Assembly (NCBI GenBank): GCA_037043455.1
Contig: JAWPHD010000007.1
Span: 62,001-126,000, forward strand
DNA length: 64,000 bases
Origin: Cyrtodaria siliqua
Taxonomy: Eukaryota > Mollusca > Bivalvia > Adapedonta > Hiatellidae
Direction: 5' to 3'
The position numbers were made by a program, and so were the translations under genes. A model generated the notes under the pieces. It saw only the letters and a list, made by a program, of their open reading frames with translations, did no database searches and was not told the origin of the DNA. Shown here piece after piece: positions 11,932 through 22,600 of this stretch; positions within the stretch are counted from its first letter, which is position 1, and each line of letters starts with the position of its first letter.

Positions 11932-12530
11932 AGCTCATTGGGACGGTGGCGTTTGATGTTTGTCCATGATCTTTCTCGTCCTGCCCTTAATGGTTTATTC
12001 TCTTACTGCTCTGGCTTCTGCAAAGTCATTGAGTACCTTCATTGTGGCTTTCTATGCTATTGTTCTTTTGTATTATATTTACACGAGCATATTAGTGTTT
12101 TACTTATATTGCCTATTGATGCTGCCTTGCTGGTTAGAGATTAGATCATGGCGGGGATTTCTTTATTTACACTGTCCTGTTTTAATGGGATGACAGTGGG
12201 GTAAGTGTAAGATTGGTGCACTCTAGAACCGGTTTTAACCCCCCCCCCCCCCAGTTGCCTACTTTGCCACTGACCGTTCCAAGGCGGTAGCCCTATTGTC
12301 AACCCTTTTTGTGTTTGTGATGTCGTTTGCATTTATTATTGCTTTTGCCTTATTGTTTGTCTGTTTGCATGTTTGTTTCTGTGTTTTGTGGTTTACTGTC
12401 CTCCTTGATTGCTACTTTCCCTGTCCGATCTTTTTATATTTCTTGACAAAAGGGGTTACGCCCTGGAACGGTCAGTGGCAAAAGGGACAACCGGGGAGTT
12501 GAAGCCAGGTTCTACAGTGAAATAAAATAT
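11932..12530 (+). repeat. 3' untranslated tail of the same retroelement
   Basis: Sequence from about 11840 to 12450 is matched in reverse complement at 47820-48410 (shared: 'ccctatgatgacg', 'ttattctctt', 'gagtacctt', 'ctgtcctgtttt', 'actgaccgttccaaggcgg', 'gtcaaccct'). It includes a poly-C run near 12239. It also has an inverted repeat of about 20 bp: the motif 'ccactgaccgttcca' near 12271 returns as 'tggaacggtcagtgg' near 12464. The small frames here (11938, 11960, 12296 and minus 12141) are not genes. Confidence 0.75.
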
Positions 12531-12639
12531 TTAAATAATAAAACATTAATATCAACGTTGGCAAAAATAACAAACACAGTAACATTTGATCAATATATTA
12601 ATACTCGCTAGTTCGAAGATTTGGGAAGGGATATCGTGT

Positions 12640-13015
12640 CATTGCATACCAAAAAAACAGCATTTGTGGTAAATGGCAACCTGACGGCAGAGAGGTATCA
12701 GAATGAAACTTTTCAGTCGATATACGCCCAACTGGAGTTATGCAATTAATGCACGACGGTGCTAACAACCACACTTCTCGCACTACAGATTACCTGCTCC
12801 AAGCTCCTAAACTGAACGTTGTTCCATGGCCGTCAGATCTCAGTCTCATTGAACATCTGTGCGATGTTCTTGGTAGAAGATTGTAGGAAATCAACCCACG
12901 AACTCGTAATAAACTCGTTATTGTTTTTGTCAACCAATGGCAACAAAGTACCATAGAACACCATGAGAAATTATATCGTGTCGTTGCGTTCCCGACATAT
13001 GGCAGTCAGAAGGGT
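12640..13015 (+). pseudogene. Tc1/mariner-type transposase relic
   Basis: A plus-strand reading gives a decayed C-terminal catalytic part of a Tc1-like DDE transposase. Visible pieces are MHDGANNHTSRTT (normally a QQDNARPH-type motif with the second catalytic Asp) and VVPWPSDLSLIEHLCDVLGR (the WPxxSPDLxPIEHxWDxLGR motif around the last catalytic acid). An in-frame stop follows shortly after the second motif. The N-terminal DNA-binding part is not recognisable. The copy is dead and lies in intron 2. The minus-strand frame at 12598-12783 is a shadow. Confidence 0.75.
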
Positions 13016-13039
13016 GCTAATGATATTAGTGCTAAACAA

Positions 13040-13280
13040 CCCCTCCAAATAACGGCAAAATTGCACTACAAAACCGTTTATCAAAACTCTAGCCAGGTGT
13101 TCAGGTCATATAATTGTTGTCATATTATGAGTTGGTAACTCATAATTCGACGTTCCAGTTTTGGGATTTAGCTTGATTGGTCCAAGCGGTTTATACTGTG
13201 TCTATAGAGTGTGGATTCTCAAAATAGGTAAATTATATATACACCTCGTCATCAGTAATTTAAGAATCGGTGTACATGTG
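13040..13280 (+). repeat. Dispersed repeat, inverted partner of 44630-44935
   Basis: Shares in order 'ggcaaaattgcactacaaaa', 'cgtttatca', 'aactctagcca', 'aattcgacg', 'ccagttttggg' and 'aaaataggtaaatta' with the reverse complement of 44630-44935. It directly follows the Tc1/mariner relic, so it might be that element's 3' end. At the other copy no transposase remnant is seen. Confidence 0.75.
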
Positions 13281-13399
13281 TTGTACAATTTGGCTGTTGG
13301 TGGCCCGATTGCTACTTTAACAATGAAATGTGTCGAATTTCATTTTTGGAAATAACTGTTTTCATTAATACAGATGATTTAACCGTAAGCTTTGTTTCG

Positions 13400-13570
13400 T
13401 TATTTTTGTGAGTTTGATATTGTGGGTTGGTACCGAAACACTGTTTATTCTCCAAATGTGTTCCATAGATCTGTTTCAAATTTTCAGTGAATGTGTCTTA
13501 GATATTAGTGTCATAGTTGGCGAATATTCGAACTTCTAGCTTGAAAACTTTGTGAAATATTTGCAAAAAC
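13400..13570 (+). repeat. Intronic dispersed repeat, partner of 7285-7470
   Basis: Plus-strand copy of the repeat described at 7285-7470 ('gatattgtgggttggtaccg', 'ttttcagtgaatgtgtctta'). Confidence 0.7.
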
Positions 13571-13787
13571 ATACTGGAGTCGTTAGCAGCTTTTTTAAGT
13601 TTATTTATTATGAACTAATAGATTTTCAGTTACCACTTTAATTTGGTGCAGTTATACGACTCGGAAGTGTATCACATATGAAACGTGATTTTCAGTGTTT
13701 GTCCTAGTGTCCCGGAGCAGGGGTTCACATGGAAAAAAATGGGACATAAAATTGTCATATTGGTTAATAAGGTCTTTGAGAGTTTTT

Positions 13788-13829
13788 AGCTCGACTATTC
13801 GAAGAATAAGAGAGCTTATATAATCACCA

Positions 13830-13860
<31 letters not shown>

Positions 13861-16807
13861 CCACATCAAGGTTTGCGTGTAAGCTGTGTTTACAAGTCTA
13901 TATCTCTTACATTTCTTATCCTAGCACAACCAAATTTGGCCATGGGCTTTCTTATAGCATTATCTTGAGGGCTGCATAAGCAATTTTGGTTCCTGTAACC
14001 CATGGGCTCCCATGGAACCCAAATTATGATAGCCCTTAAAATATGTCTGTTTCACATCAAATTTTGCGTGTAAGCTGTGTTTACAGGTCTATGTTTCTTA
14101 CAATTCTTACCCTAGCACAACCAAATTTGGCCATGGGCTTCCTTATAGCATTATCTTAAGGGCTGCATAAGCAATTTTGGTTCCCGTAACCCCTGGGCTC
14201 CCATGGAACCCAAATTCTGATAGCCCTTAAAATATGTCTGTTTCACATCAAATTTTGCGTGTAAGCTGTGTTTACAGGTCTATATCTCTTACATTTCTTG
14301 TCCTAGCTGAACTAAATTTTGGAATTGGTTTCCTTATAGTATGTTGTAAAGGGTTGGATAAGTAATTTTGTCTTCTGCAAATTATGGGCTCCCATGGAAC
14401 CCAAATTGTGACGGCCCATAAAATGTGCAATAAAGGCAGATCTAGGTTTGCATGAAAGCATTTATATATCTATAATTTTGGTTTGGGATTTGTCATAGCA
14501 TTGTGCATCTTATTACTTCACCCATATTGGGGCATGGGCTCCCCCTCCCCCCATTACCCCCACTCCCCTCCACACCATTTTTATTTTTTATATTTTTATA
14601 TTTGTTTACATATTTTTGTGTTGTTTTAGTCAATTCTTACACATATATGTTGCAACCTCCCCTGCCTCTCACCCCCTCCCCCTCACCCTCACCCCCCCGA
14701 CTTGAAACTTTTTTTTTTACATATTTCTTTGTTGTTTTAGTCAATTCTTACACATATATCTTGCCCCCCACCCCCCACCCCCCCCCCCCACAAACCCACT
14801 CCCGCCTCTCACCCCCGAACCACCCCCGCTCCACCCCACCCCAACTTGAAAATCTAATTTTTTACTTTTTTTTCGACATATTTCTGTGTTGTTTTAGTGA
14901 ATTCATACACATATATGTTGCACCCCCCCCCCCCGCATCTCACCCCGTCACCCCCGTCCAACCACCCCCGTCCCCCGACCTACTAGAAACTTTTTTTTTT
15001 TTTTTACATATTTCTTTGTTGTTGTTGTCAATTCTTACACATATATGCCCCCTTCCACCCACTCAACCCACAACCCACTCCCGCCTCCCACCCCCGCTCC
15101 ACCCTCACCCCACCCCCACTTGAAACTATTTTTTTTGTTTACATATTTCTGTGTTGCTTCAGTCAATTCTGACACATATATGTTGCCCCCTCCCCCCTCC
15201 CAACCCACTCCCGCCTCTCACCCCCGCTCCCCCAGCCCCCGCCCCACCCCAACTTGAAAATCTAATAATTTTTTTTTTTGACATATGTCTGTTTTGTTTA
15301 AGTCAATTCTTACACATATATGTTGCAACCTTCCCCGCCCCCACCCCCTGCCCGCCGCCTCTCCCCCATTCCCCCCACACTTGAAACTTTTTTTTTTTTT
15401 ACATATTTCTTTAATGTTTTAGTCAATTCTTACACATATATGTTGCCCCCTCTCCCCCTCTCAACCCACTCCCGCCTCTCACTCCCGCTACACCCTCACC
15501 CCCCAACCCCACTTGAAACTATTTTTTTCACATATTTCTGTGTTGCTTTAGTCAATTCTTACACATATATGTTGTCCCCTCCCCCCAGCCCCCGACCTCC
15601 CAACCCACTCCCCCCTCTCCCCCCACCCCCACCCCACTTGAAAATCTTTTTTTTTTTTTACATATTTCTGTGTTGTTTTAGTCAATTCTTACACATATAT
15701 GTTGCAACCCTCTGCCCCCGCACCCCCCCCCCCCCCCCCACCCTCCACCACCCCGACTTGAAACTTTTTTTTTACATATTTCTTTGTTGTTTTAGTCAAT
15801 TCTTACATATATATGTTGCACCCTCCCAGCCGCCCCCAACCCACTCCCGCCACTTCCCCCGCTCCCCCAACCCACCCCCACTTGAAACTAATTTTTGTTT
15901 GTTTTTTACATATTTCTGTGTTGCTCTTGTCAATTCTTACACATATATGTTGCCCCCTCCCAGCCCCTAACCCACCACCACCCCGCCTCTCACCCTTCCC
16001 CCCCCCCCCCACACATTTTTTTTTTTTACATATTTCTTTGTTTTTTTAGTCAATTCTTACACATATATGTTTCTTCATTCACCACCCCCACTCCCCCCCC
16101 CCACCTCCCAACCCACTCCCGCCTCTGCCCCACCTCACCCCCACTTGAAAATCTATTTTACACATATATGTTGCAACCCCCTGCCCCCCCTCCCCCCACC
16201 CTCCACCACCCCGACTTGAAACTTTTTTTATTTTTACATATTTCTTTGTTGTTTTAGTCAATTCTTACACATATATGTTGCACCCTCCCACCCACCCCCA
16301 ACCCACTCCCGCCTCTCCCCCCGCCCCCCCCCCAAACCCAGCCCCACTTGAAACTATTTTTTTTTGTTTTTTTACATATTTCCGTGTTGCTCTTGTCAAT
16401 TCTTACACATAAATGTTGCCCCCTCCAAGTCCCTAACCCACCACAACCCCCGCCTCTCACCCACCCCCCCCCCCCCCCACATTTGATATTTTTTTTATTT
16501 TTTTTTACATATTTCTTTGTTATTTTAGTCAATTCTTACACATATATGTTTCTTCATTCACCACCCCCACTCCCCCCACTATCCACCCCCACCTCACTCC
16601 CTCACCCACCCCGCACCCCACTCAAAACTCGATTTTTTTTTATCTCTGTGTAGTTTTGGTCAATTCTTACACATAGTTATGTTGTGCTCCCAACCCCACC
16701 CCACATTGTTGTAGCCTTGTTTTCTGATAGTATATACTAGCTATAAATTTATTATTCTCTGAAAAGTCGAATAGTCGAGCTGCGCTGTTCTCCGACAGCT
16801 CTTGTTA
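13788..16807 (+). mobile_element. 3 kb Helitron-like/unclassified element with C-rich minisatellite, copy 1
   Basis: The ends are perfect inverted 15-mers: AGCTCGACTATTCGA at 13788-13802 and its complement at 16767-16781. Near the right end GCTGT and ACAGC (16784-16799) form a hairpin, followed by TCTTGTT. Inside are a GGCGTC repeat (about 13826-13860), three units of about 190 bp (13868, 14060, 14255; 'gcgtgtaagctgtgtttaca', 'cccatggaacccaaatt'), then 2.1 kb of pyrimidine-rich minisatellite. Inverted termini plus a subterminal 3' hairpin and no coding capacity suggest a non-autonomous Helentron/HINE-like element; the class is inference. It sits in intron 2 in sense orientation. A second, truncated copy is at 38249-41466. 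Confidence 0.65.
14560..16695 (+). repeat. Extremely C/T-biased minisatellite, about 16 units
   Basis: Each unit of roughly 110-160 bp runs: C-rich block (ccccc, cacccc, ctcccgcctct), 'cttgaaact', T-run, 'acatatttctgtgttgtttt', 'agtcaattcttacacatata', 'tgttgc'. The plus strand is nearly devoid of G over the C-rich blocks, so the minus strand is strongly G-rich. Proline- and phenylalanine-rich frames of 70-216 residues on the plus strand and Gly-rich frames on the minus strand arise from this bias and are not genes. Confidence 0.9.
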
Positions 16808-17715
16808 CAGTTATGGTGGTTTTCAATCCTACTGAGACAACTTAGACCCCAGTGTCCCAGGGAAAGGGATCACAGGGTTAAACATCGGAAACTGTGTCAT
16901 TAATTGTATTAATATGAAGGTCTTTCAGAGAACTTTAGTTAAACTGGTTTTAATATTCCTGAGACCACTGGGACCGCAAGTCCTTATGCCGTAAGGTCAA
17001 AATCTGGATCACCATCCAAACATATATTTATATGTATCCAATCAAGTACGTTAAGCTAAGATTGTTTTCAATTCTTAACATTTAGGATTCTGAGAGGGCG
17101 CGTCATAAACGTTGTCCAGTTGATTATCGTGGGATTTATATATGTATTCAACCGATATTAAAGGCTTGAATAATTTGATTTTGGATTATAGCAAACAAAA
17201 AATGGCGCCAACAGGAATGAATATGGCAGCCACAATCTCCATTTAAATAAAAAACAAAAATATGCAGACTTGGCCCGAAACAGTCTCGCTGCATCCACGA
17301 TTAGATGCTTTCTGCCATGTTGACGACGAATGCGCACGGCAAACAATGACAAAATGAACATGAGTTGGCCGTCACTATTCTTGCCCCGGAATCATACGGG
17401 CCCATGTCAACGAACTCGTTCACACTGTGTGCTAAAATGTATTAAGTGTACAATCCTGTATAGGACGTCAATCACATGTAGTTAACCTGTATAACACTTA
17501 ATTACCGGAACATAGTTTGTATTTACTAAGAGTGAATTTAATTTTAATTAAAATTGAAATATATTTCTAAAATCTAGATCATTTATATTGAATCACCGTT
17601 ATGTTTATCAAATCTGAATTACATATTTTAATACATATTTGTATTAAACCGTGATTGTATTCAATAAATGAGTGATACCTGTCTATCTTAAAGCCATCAT
17701 TTATCATTTGTAAAG

Positions 17716-17892
17716 TTAAAACATGGCAAACTGGTTATATCGACAAAAGACGAGTTCGATATACGCAAGACAGCACTAGCAGCTTTAGAAGAGAAGAAGA
17801 ATGAAGCAATAGAAGACATAGACGCCAAGAAAGCTAAAGTAATTGAAGAGATTACATGTCAACATAATGAGCAGAATGAAGCCTTATATCAA
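17716..17892 (+). CDS. NLR-like giant protein, exon 3: coiled coil
   Basis: 59 codons, phase 0 at both ends, from TGTAAAG|TTA to CAA|GTATGT. It encodes residues 243-301, a highly charged helical stretch (KTALAALEEKKNEAIEDID followed by AKKAKVIEEI) with heptad-like spacing, as expected for a coiled coil linking the N-terminal module to the NTPase. It is too short and start-less to show as a stand-alone gene. I found it because its frame is compatible with exons 2 and 4. The acceptor is only moderately strong, so the exact left border is less certain than the right one. Confidence 0.65.
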
Positions 17893-19170
17893 GTATGTAT
17901 TAATAGACTTCTTTAACCTAAATATATTTGCAAATAAAGTAAATTCTAACACGACCAGCGCAGTCTTTCATATACACAAAGAAGAGAGACAACTGTATGT
18001 TGTTTTACGGTAACATACGGCTGTTTCATTAATTTCCCGCATATTTTTCATTCGTTGGAAGCGCCACCTTTCGTTTACTACGATTATTTTCTGTGAATAT
18101 ATTATCGTTACGTGATGTCAATATTGTAGTAAAATTGACCTTCTCCTTTCAACTTCCGATCGTCTGCAAATCCTTATTTGTTCTTTATTTTACTTTAAAC
18201 ACACGCTAGTTATAAGTGTTTAAAACTGTTATTATAATAAATATGAAATATTACATTGTTTACCGCTTAAAGACTATCTGTTTTTTTAAAATAAATTGTG
18301 TACAATTGTGTTGATGTTTTATTTTGACCAAAATATACTGTATCGCGCAGAACTTGACATACGGGTGCGTCCAATTTAAGCATTCTGATTACCTTGACCT
18401 CCGTGATAATATAGTGACCCCCACACTATTGTCGTGTAGAATTGAAATAATAAATACGCATCTGTATTTTATCGGTGAATAAAATACAGTTTGGAGTTCG
18501 GATGCGTAGTAATTAAATCACGTGTGCGTTAACACGAGTGATATATTTATTTACTCGTATTTATTTACTTTAGCAGATATCTGTCAAAAATGCGTTCATA
18601 GCAACAGCCTCGTTTAAAAATAAAAAAGAAGCCTGCAGTGCTGATTTCAACTACTATTGAAAAAGAAAGTTAGAAAAACACGCGTTGGCGATGTAGCCTT
18701 TAAACACTTTGCTAACGCTTATAGCAAACACGTTTACCACATGACATGGTATCTAAAGATGTGACTTAAACGTGCCTTGGGTATTTAAATCAACCTTTTT
18801 CGCAAAAATTACGAATGACTTTGTTTTAAATTAGACATGCAAAATTCTAACTTTGACAGTGAAGCACATTTCTTTAAGGATGGAGTATTTTCAAGATTCA
18901 GTATCAAACTAGGCACCCGTCAATCTGTACTATGTTGCATTGTTTTCATTTTAAAATTATATATATATATATAATACCGCGTCGGACATGTCGTGTGCAA
19001 TGGCAGTTATAATTAAATCTGGAAAGACAAGCAGGTCGACCAATAATAAAATACATGCATTAATATAAACCCTAACTTTGTAAGCATGTTTTATCTGTTT
19101 ATTTATCCATGGATTCTATTATTATCAAAATTATTCATATATATATATATACATCTTATCTCTTATTTAG
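17893..19170 (+). other. Intron 3 of the NLR-like gene
   Basis: From GTATGT to CTTATTTAG. AT-rich, with short AT runs near 18959 and 19137. No gene recognised. Confidence 0.6.
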
Positions 19171-19252
19171 GAAGTCCAACTATTCAGCTCAAGGCTGGAC
19201 GCCATAGAGTATTCACACAAACGGAGGATCGACTATCTGGGCGGAAAACAAG
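19171..19252 (+). CDS. NLR-like giant protein, exon 4: short linker
   Basis: 82 nt, encoding residues 302-328 (EVQLFSSRLDAIEYSHKRRI and following) plus the first base of codon 329. The acceptor TTATTTAG is preceded by a pyrimidine-rich tract and the donor is AAG|GTGATG. The remaining G joins with AG at 19651 to make the Glu codon already present in the long downstream frame, an exact phase-1 match that supports the model. The product looks like the end of the coiled coil. Confidence 0.65.
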
Positions 19253-19650
19253 GTGATGATTTATTAAAAATGTGCAGTATATAATTTTAAATATGTTTTC
19301 TATAAGTTCATCACAAAGTTGTGATGATACAAATATTATTCTGTTGACAATAAAGATACATTAGTATTGGAGAGGATGAATGAATACATGAGTAAGATCT
19401 GCCCACAGTAGTCGCTAATACATGCTATACGTATCTGCTATCAAACAGATCGTGCTTTTGATATTAATTGTATAAATATATAGCGGAGACGTTTTAAAAC
19501 CAAAATACACTACCATCAGTTTAAGCTTGAAATATCCAGTACATAATGCTCGAGGCTTAAACAAACTCGACAAGGCTTTTTTGTGTATAACTCTGGGGAC
19601 ACGTAAATGTGTTTATGTCATGATAAAACTTTGTTCAATTACCATTTTAG
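19253..19650 (+). other. Intron 4 of the NLR-like gene
   Basis: GTGATG to CATTTTAG. Because of this intron, the ATG at 19527 and the first 41 codons of the long open frame are probably intronic rather than the true N-terminus. Confidence 0.6.
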
Positions 19651-22600
19651 AGCTACAAGATACGTTAATCACCATGTATGAGAAACACCTTTCATCCATT
19701 CCTGTTTCACCTGTCCTCCACACCATTGATGCAAGAGTAGAAGACGTGTTTGTAGAACTGATCATTTGTGATGATTTGGTACATGAACCTAATATATTAG
19801 AAAACAAAAGGACTGATGGTAAGAAAGTAGAAGGTTACAAAGATATTTTGTTTAAAGCAAATACTCGAAACACGAATATATATATTATAGGAGATGCAGG
19901 AATAGGAAAAACAACATGGTGTATGAAGTTTTTAAGTACCTGGGTATCATCATGTGAAAAATCAAAAGATAGGAATAAAGATAGGACTGATGATTTAGGA
20001 GACATAAGCACGCTTTCCGAATTTGATGTTGTTTTATTTGTTTCATTAAGGCACGCAACTGCTGATGGTAATATCCTAGATATGATCAAAAACCAGCTCT
20101 TTGATGAGCATCCCCATTTGGTGAACGTGACGAAGGAGGTACTTGAACATGAGTCCCATAAATGTCTGATAATATTGGATGGATTAGATGAATGGTCTCC
20201 TCCAAATAGCTTCAAAACATGCTCAACACTGCAGAACCATAATCTTCCAGGTCGAAAGGGTCTTTACGGATGCACGGTAGTAACTACGACAAGAGCATGG
20301 AAACTGAACTTAATCAGGTTAGAAGATAAAGAAATAGATAGAGCAGTTAAAATACAAGGCTTGGAAGATCAAGGTTTACTTGCTAAAAAAATAATAGACC
20401 GACTGAATGCTAAATTATATAGAGAAACAGGACATGCTGAAATGAAGACTTACACAGATTTTCAAAATGATGTTCAAACACACTTTTCAACAGCTGGCGC
20501 TTACGTTAGTAATTTACCCGAATTCATGAAAGTACCACTCATATTAACGTTTATGGTCTGCTTGTGGTTTGATCACGGTAAGTTTGAAAGAACGCTTTCA
20601 TCAAATTACAGTGGGTTACTTGAATTTCTCATTAGTAACGCGGAAGGTACCACAAGGTCAAGAAAGAAGCGGCGATTAAACTATATCCAAAATTTAGACT
20701 CCCTGAAACAAAAATGGTCAACTGAAGCTCAATCTGTTCCAGAGTGTATTCGTAGTAACAACTCTTGTAAAGAATACAGTCATCTGATTCTATGCCTAGC
20801 ACATCTAGCATTTGATTCCTTGTTTGACAAGGAGCACCACACACGTCTGGTGTTTACAGATGCCTCTTTGCGAAATTTTCTTTCAGAAGAGGAGCTGGAT
20901 GTGGCATTGAAAATTGGCATTGTATCGCAAACAAAAGTTATCGGAAAAGCTCTTTCACACATGGCAGGCGTTTCATTTCTGCACAAGACTTTTCACGAGT
21001 TCTTGGCGGCTGTACGTTTGGTGTCTTCCACTAATGGTGGTGATTTTGGGCCAGTAGATCAATATGTTGAATATTGTTGTTCTTATGAAGATGTCAAGGA
21101 GATGGAGAATGTGCTTGTATTTGTTTGTGGAATGTGTCCACAGACAGCTAGTAGGATGTCCAAACACATCGCCAATCTTGCTCTCAAGTATAGGGACGAT
21201 GTTTTAGTAATCGAACAAGACGAATATGTTTATTTATCTAAAAACCTGCCACTTAGATGTGTACAAGAAGTACATGCAAATGACCAGTTAGATCCGTCTG
21301 GTGAGTATCCAATCTATATAAATAATTGGAACTTAGATGTAGAGAATATATGTTCTGACAATGCCAGGTATCACCTGATACTTTTTAGAACGAATGTTCA
21401 GCATCTTACAGGTCTATGTGTCCATGTAAGACATTCACAAACGTGCAAGAAGTCGCCACAGGATTGCAACGAAAGACGTCAGCTTATATCAAATGGGTTG
21501 CATAATATCAAACACGCGGACAAACTGACGGATTTAGAATTACATAACGCTCATGACATATTGAAGAATACAGCATGTTTGCCAAAAGATATAAGTTCAT
21601 TGACACAGTTACAGAAACTTGTTTTATGTAACATTACGTGCACAAAAACAGATACGACAGTTCAAAATTTCAAAATAGATCTGTCAAACTGCATGAATCT
21701 GAAACATTTCAGATCCAAGAATATGTCGTCTTGTACATTTACATTAAACCCAACAAACTTAGAGGAAATAAATGTCCTCAATAACATATCATGCACATTA
21801 GATATTGATCCAATTAAATCCTGTTCCCACATAGAGAGAGAAGCTAAACTGAAATACTTAATTTGCAATGAAACAGATAACTGTTGTTTGTTTTTATCAA
21901 ACATGGTTTTGAAAATGAATCAGATACAATTTGAATATTGTAAAAGCTGTTCGTTAACTGTCAACACAAATGATCAAGCATCACAAACGTTCCCTACAAA
22001 TGACGCGTCCAGTATTGACAGCATTGTGTGTATACGTTTAACCGACTGCAATTTCGAGTTTTCTATGGATGTGAACGTTGGCAGCTTTTTCCAAAAAGAA
22101 GATAATGCAACACCTGGCGACGTTAACTTCGAATGGAAAAATATTCTCTATGTCAGACTTCATGAACAGCTGGAGGAATCGATAGACACTTATCAACGTG
22201 CGCACGAAACGATAGAAATAGAACAACTATCACATTCAGAATACAGTGAAACAGACGTTGAATCAAGAATAAAATTATTTTTACCTTCACTGCAGCATGT
22301 GAGTAACCTTAGATGTCTTAAATGTAGCAACATGTCAGAAATGGCGTTTGATGCATTATCAGAAAATCTACCCAACATACCAGAACTTTACATACTGGAT
22401 ATGTCCAAAAGTTGTCACAACATGACTTTAAACATGATTAATCTGATATCACTGACTCGTATCAGAAATCTGAAATGCAGCAACATACCAGAACATGCCT
22501 TTGACTTATTTGTCCACAACTTGTCTATCCTGACGAAGTTAGAACTAGTTGAACTTTCGAGTAACTCGATTGATACGCAAGAACTCGTGCTAACAACTAC

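Larger units (their letters stand above)
7073..17715 (+). other. Intron 2 of the NLR-like gene, 10.6 kb, repeat-filled
   Basis: Opens GTAACA and closes TGTAAAG; both ends are phase 0. It contains an inverted-repeat pair, a Helitron-like element, an AT microsatellite, a reverse-transcriptase relic, a Tc1/mariner relic and a 3 kb C-rich element, each listed separately. 7400-7946 and 16807-17715 hold no recognised gene. 16820-16930 resembles 13690-13787, so the 3 kb element appears to sit between two related flanks. A further short exon hidden in this intron cannot be excluded. Confidence 0.6.

Noticed and set aside
14503..16653. Several Pro/Phe-rich plus-strand frames (up to 216 codons) and Gly-rich minus-strand frames
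   Set aside because: They arise from the C/T-only composition of the minisatellite, overlap in all frames and have no recognisable domain.
19527..19650. ATG at 19527 as the true start of the giant protein
   Set aside because: A good acceptor at 19650 with exact phase match to exon 4 makes the first 41 codons probably intronic. Kept as the alternative if transcript data disagree.
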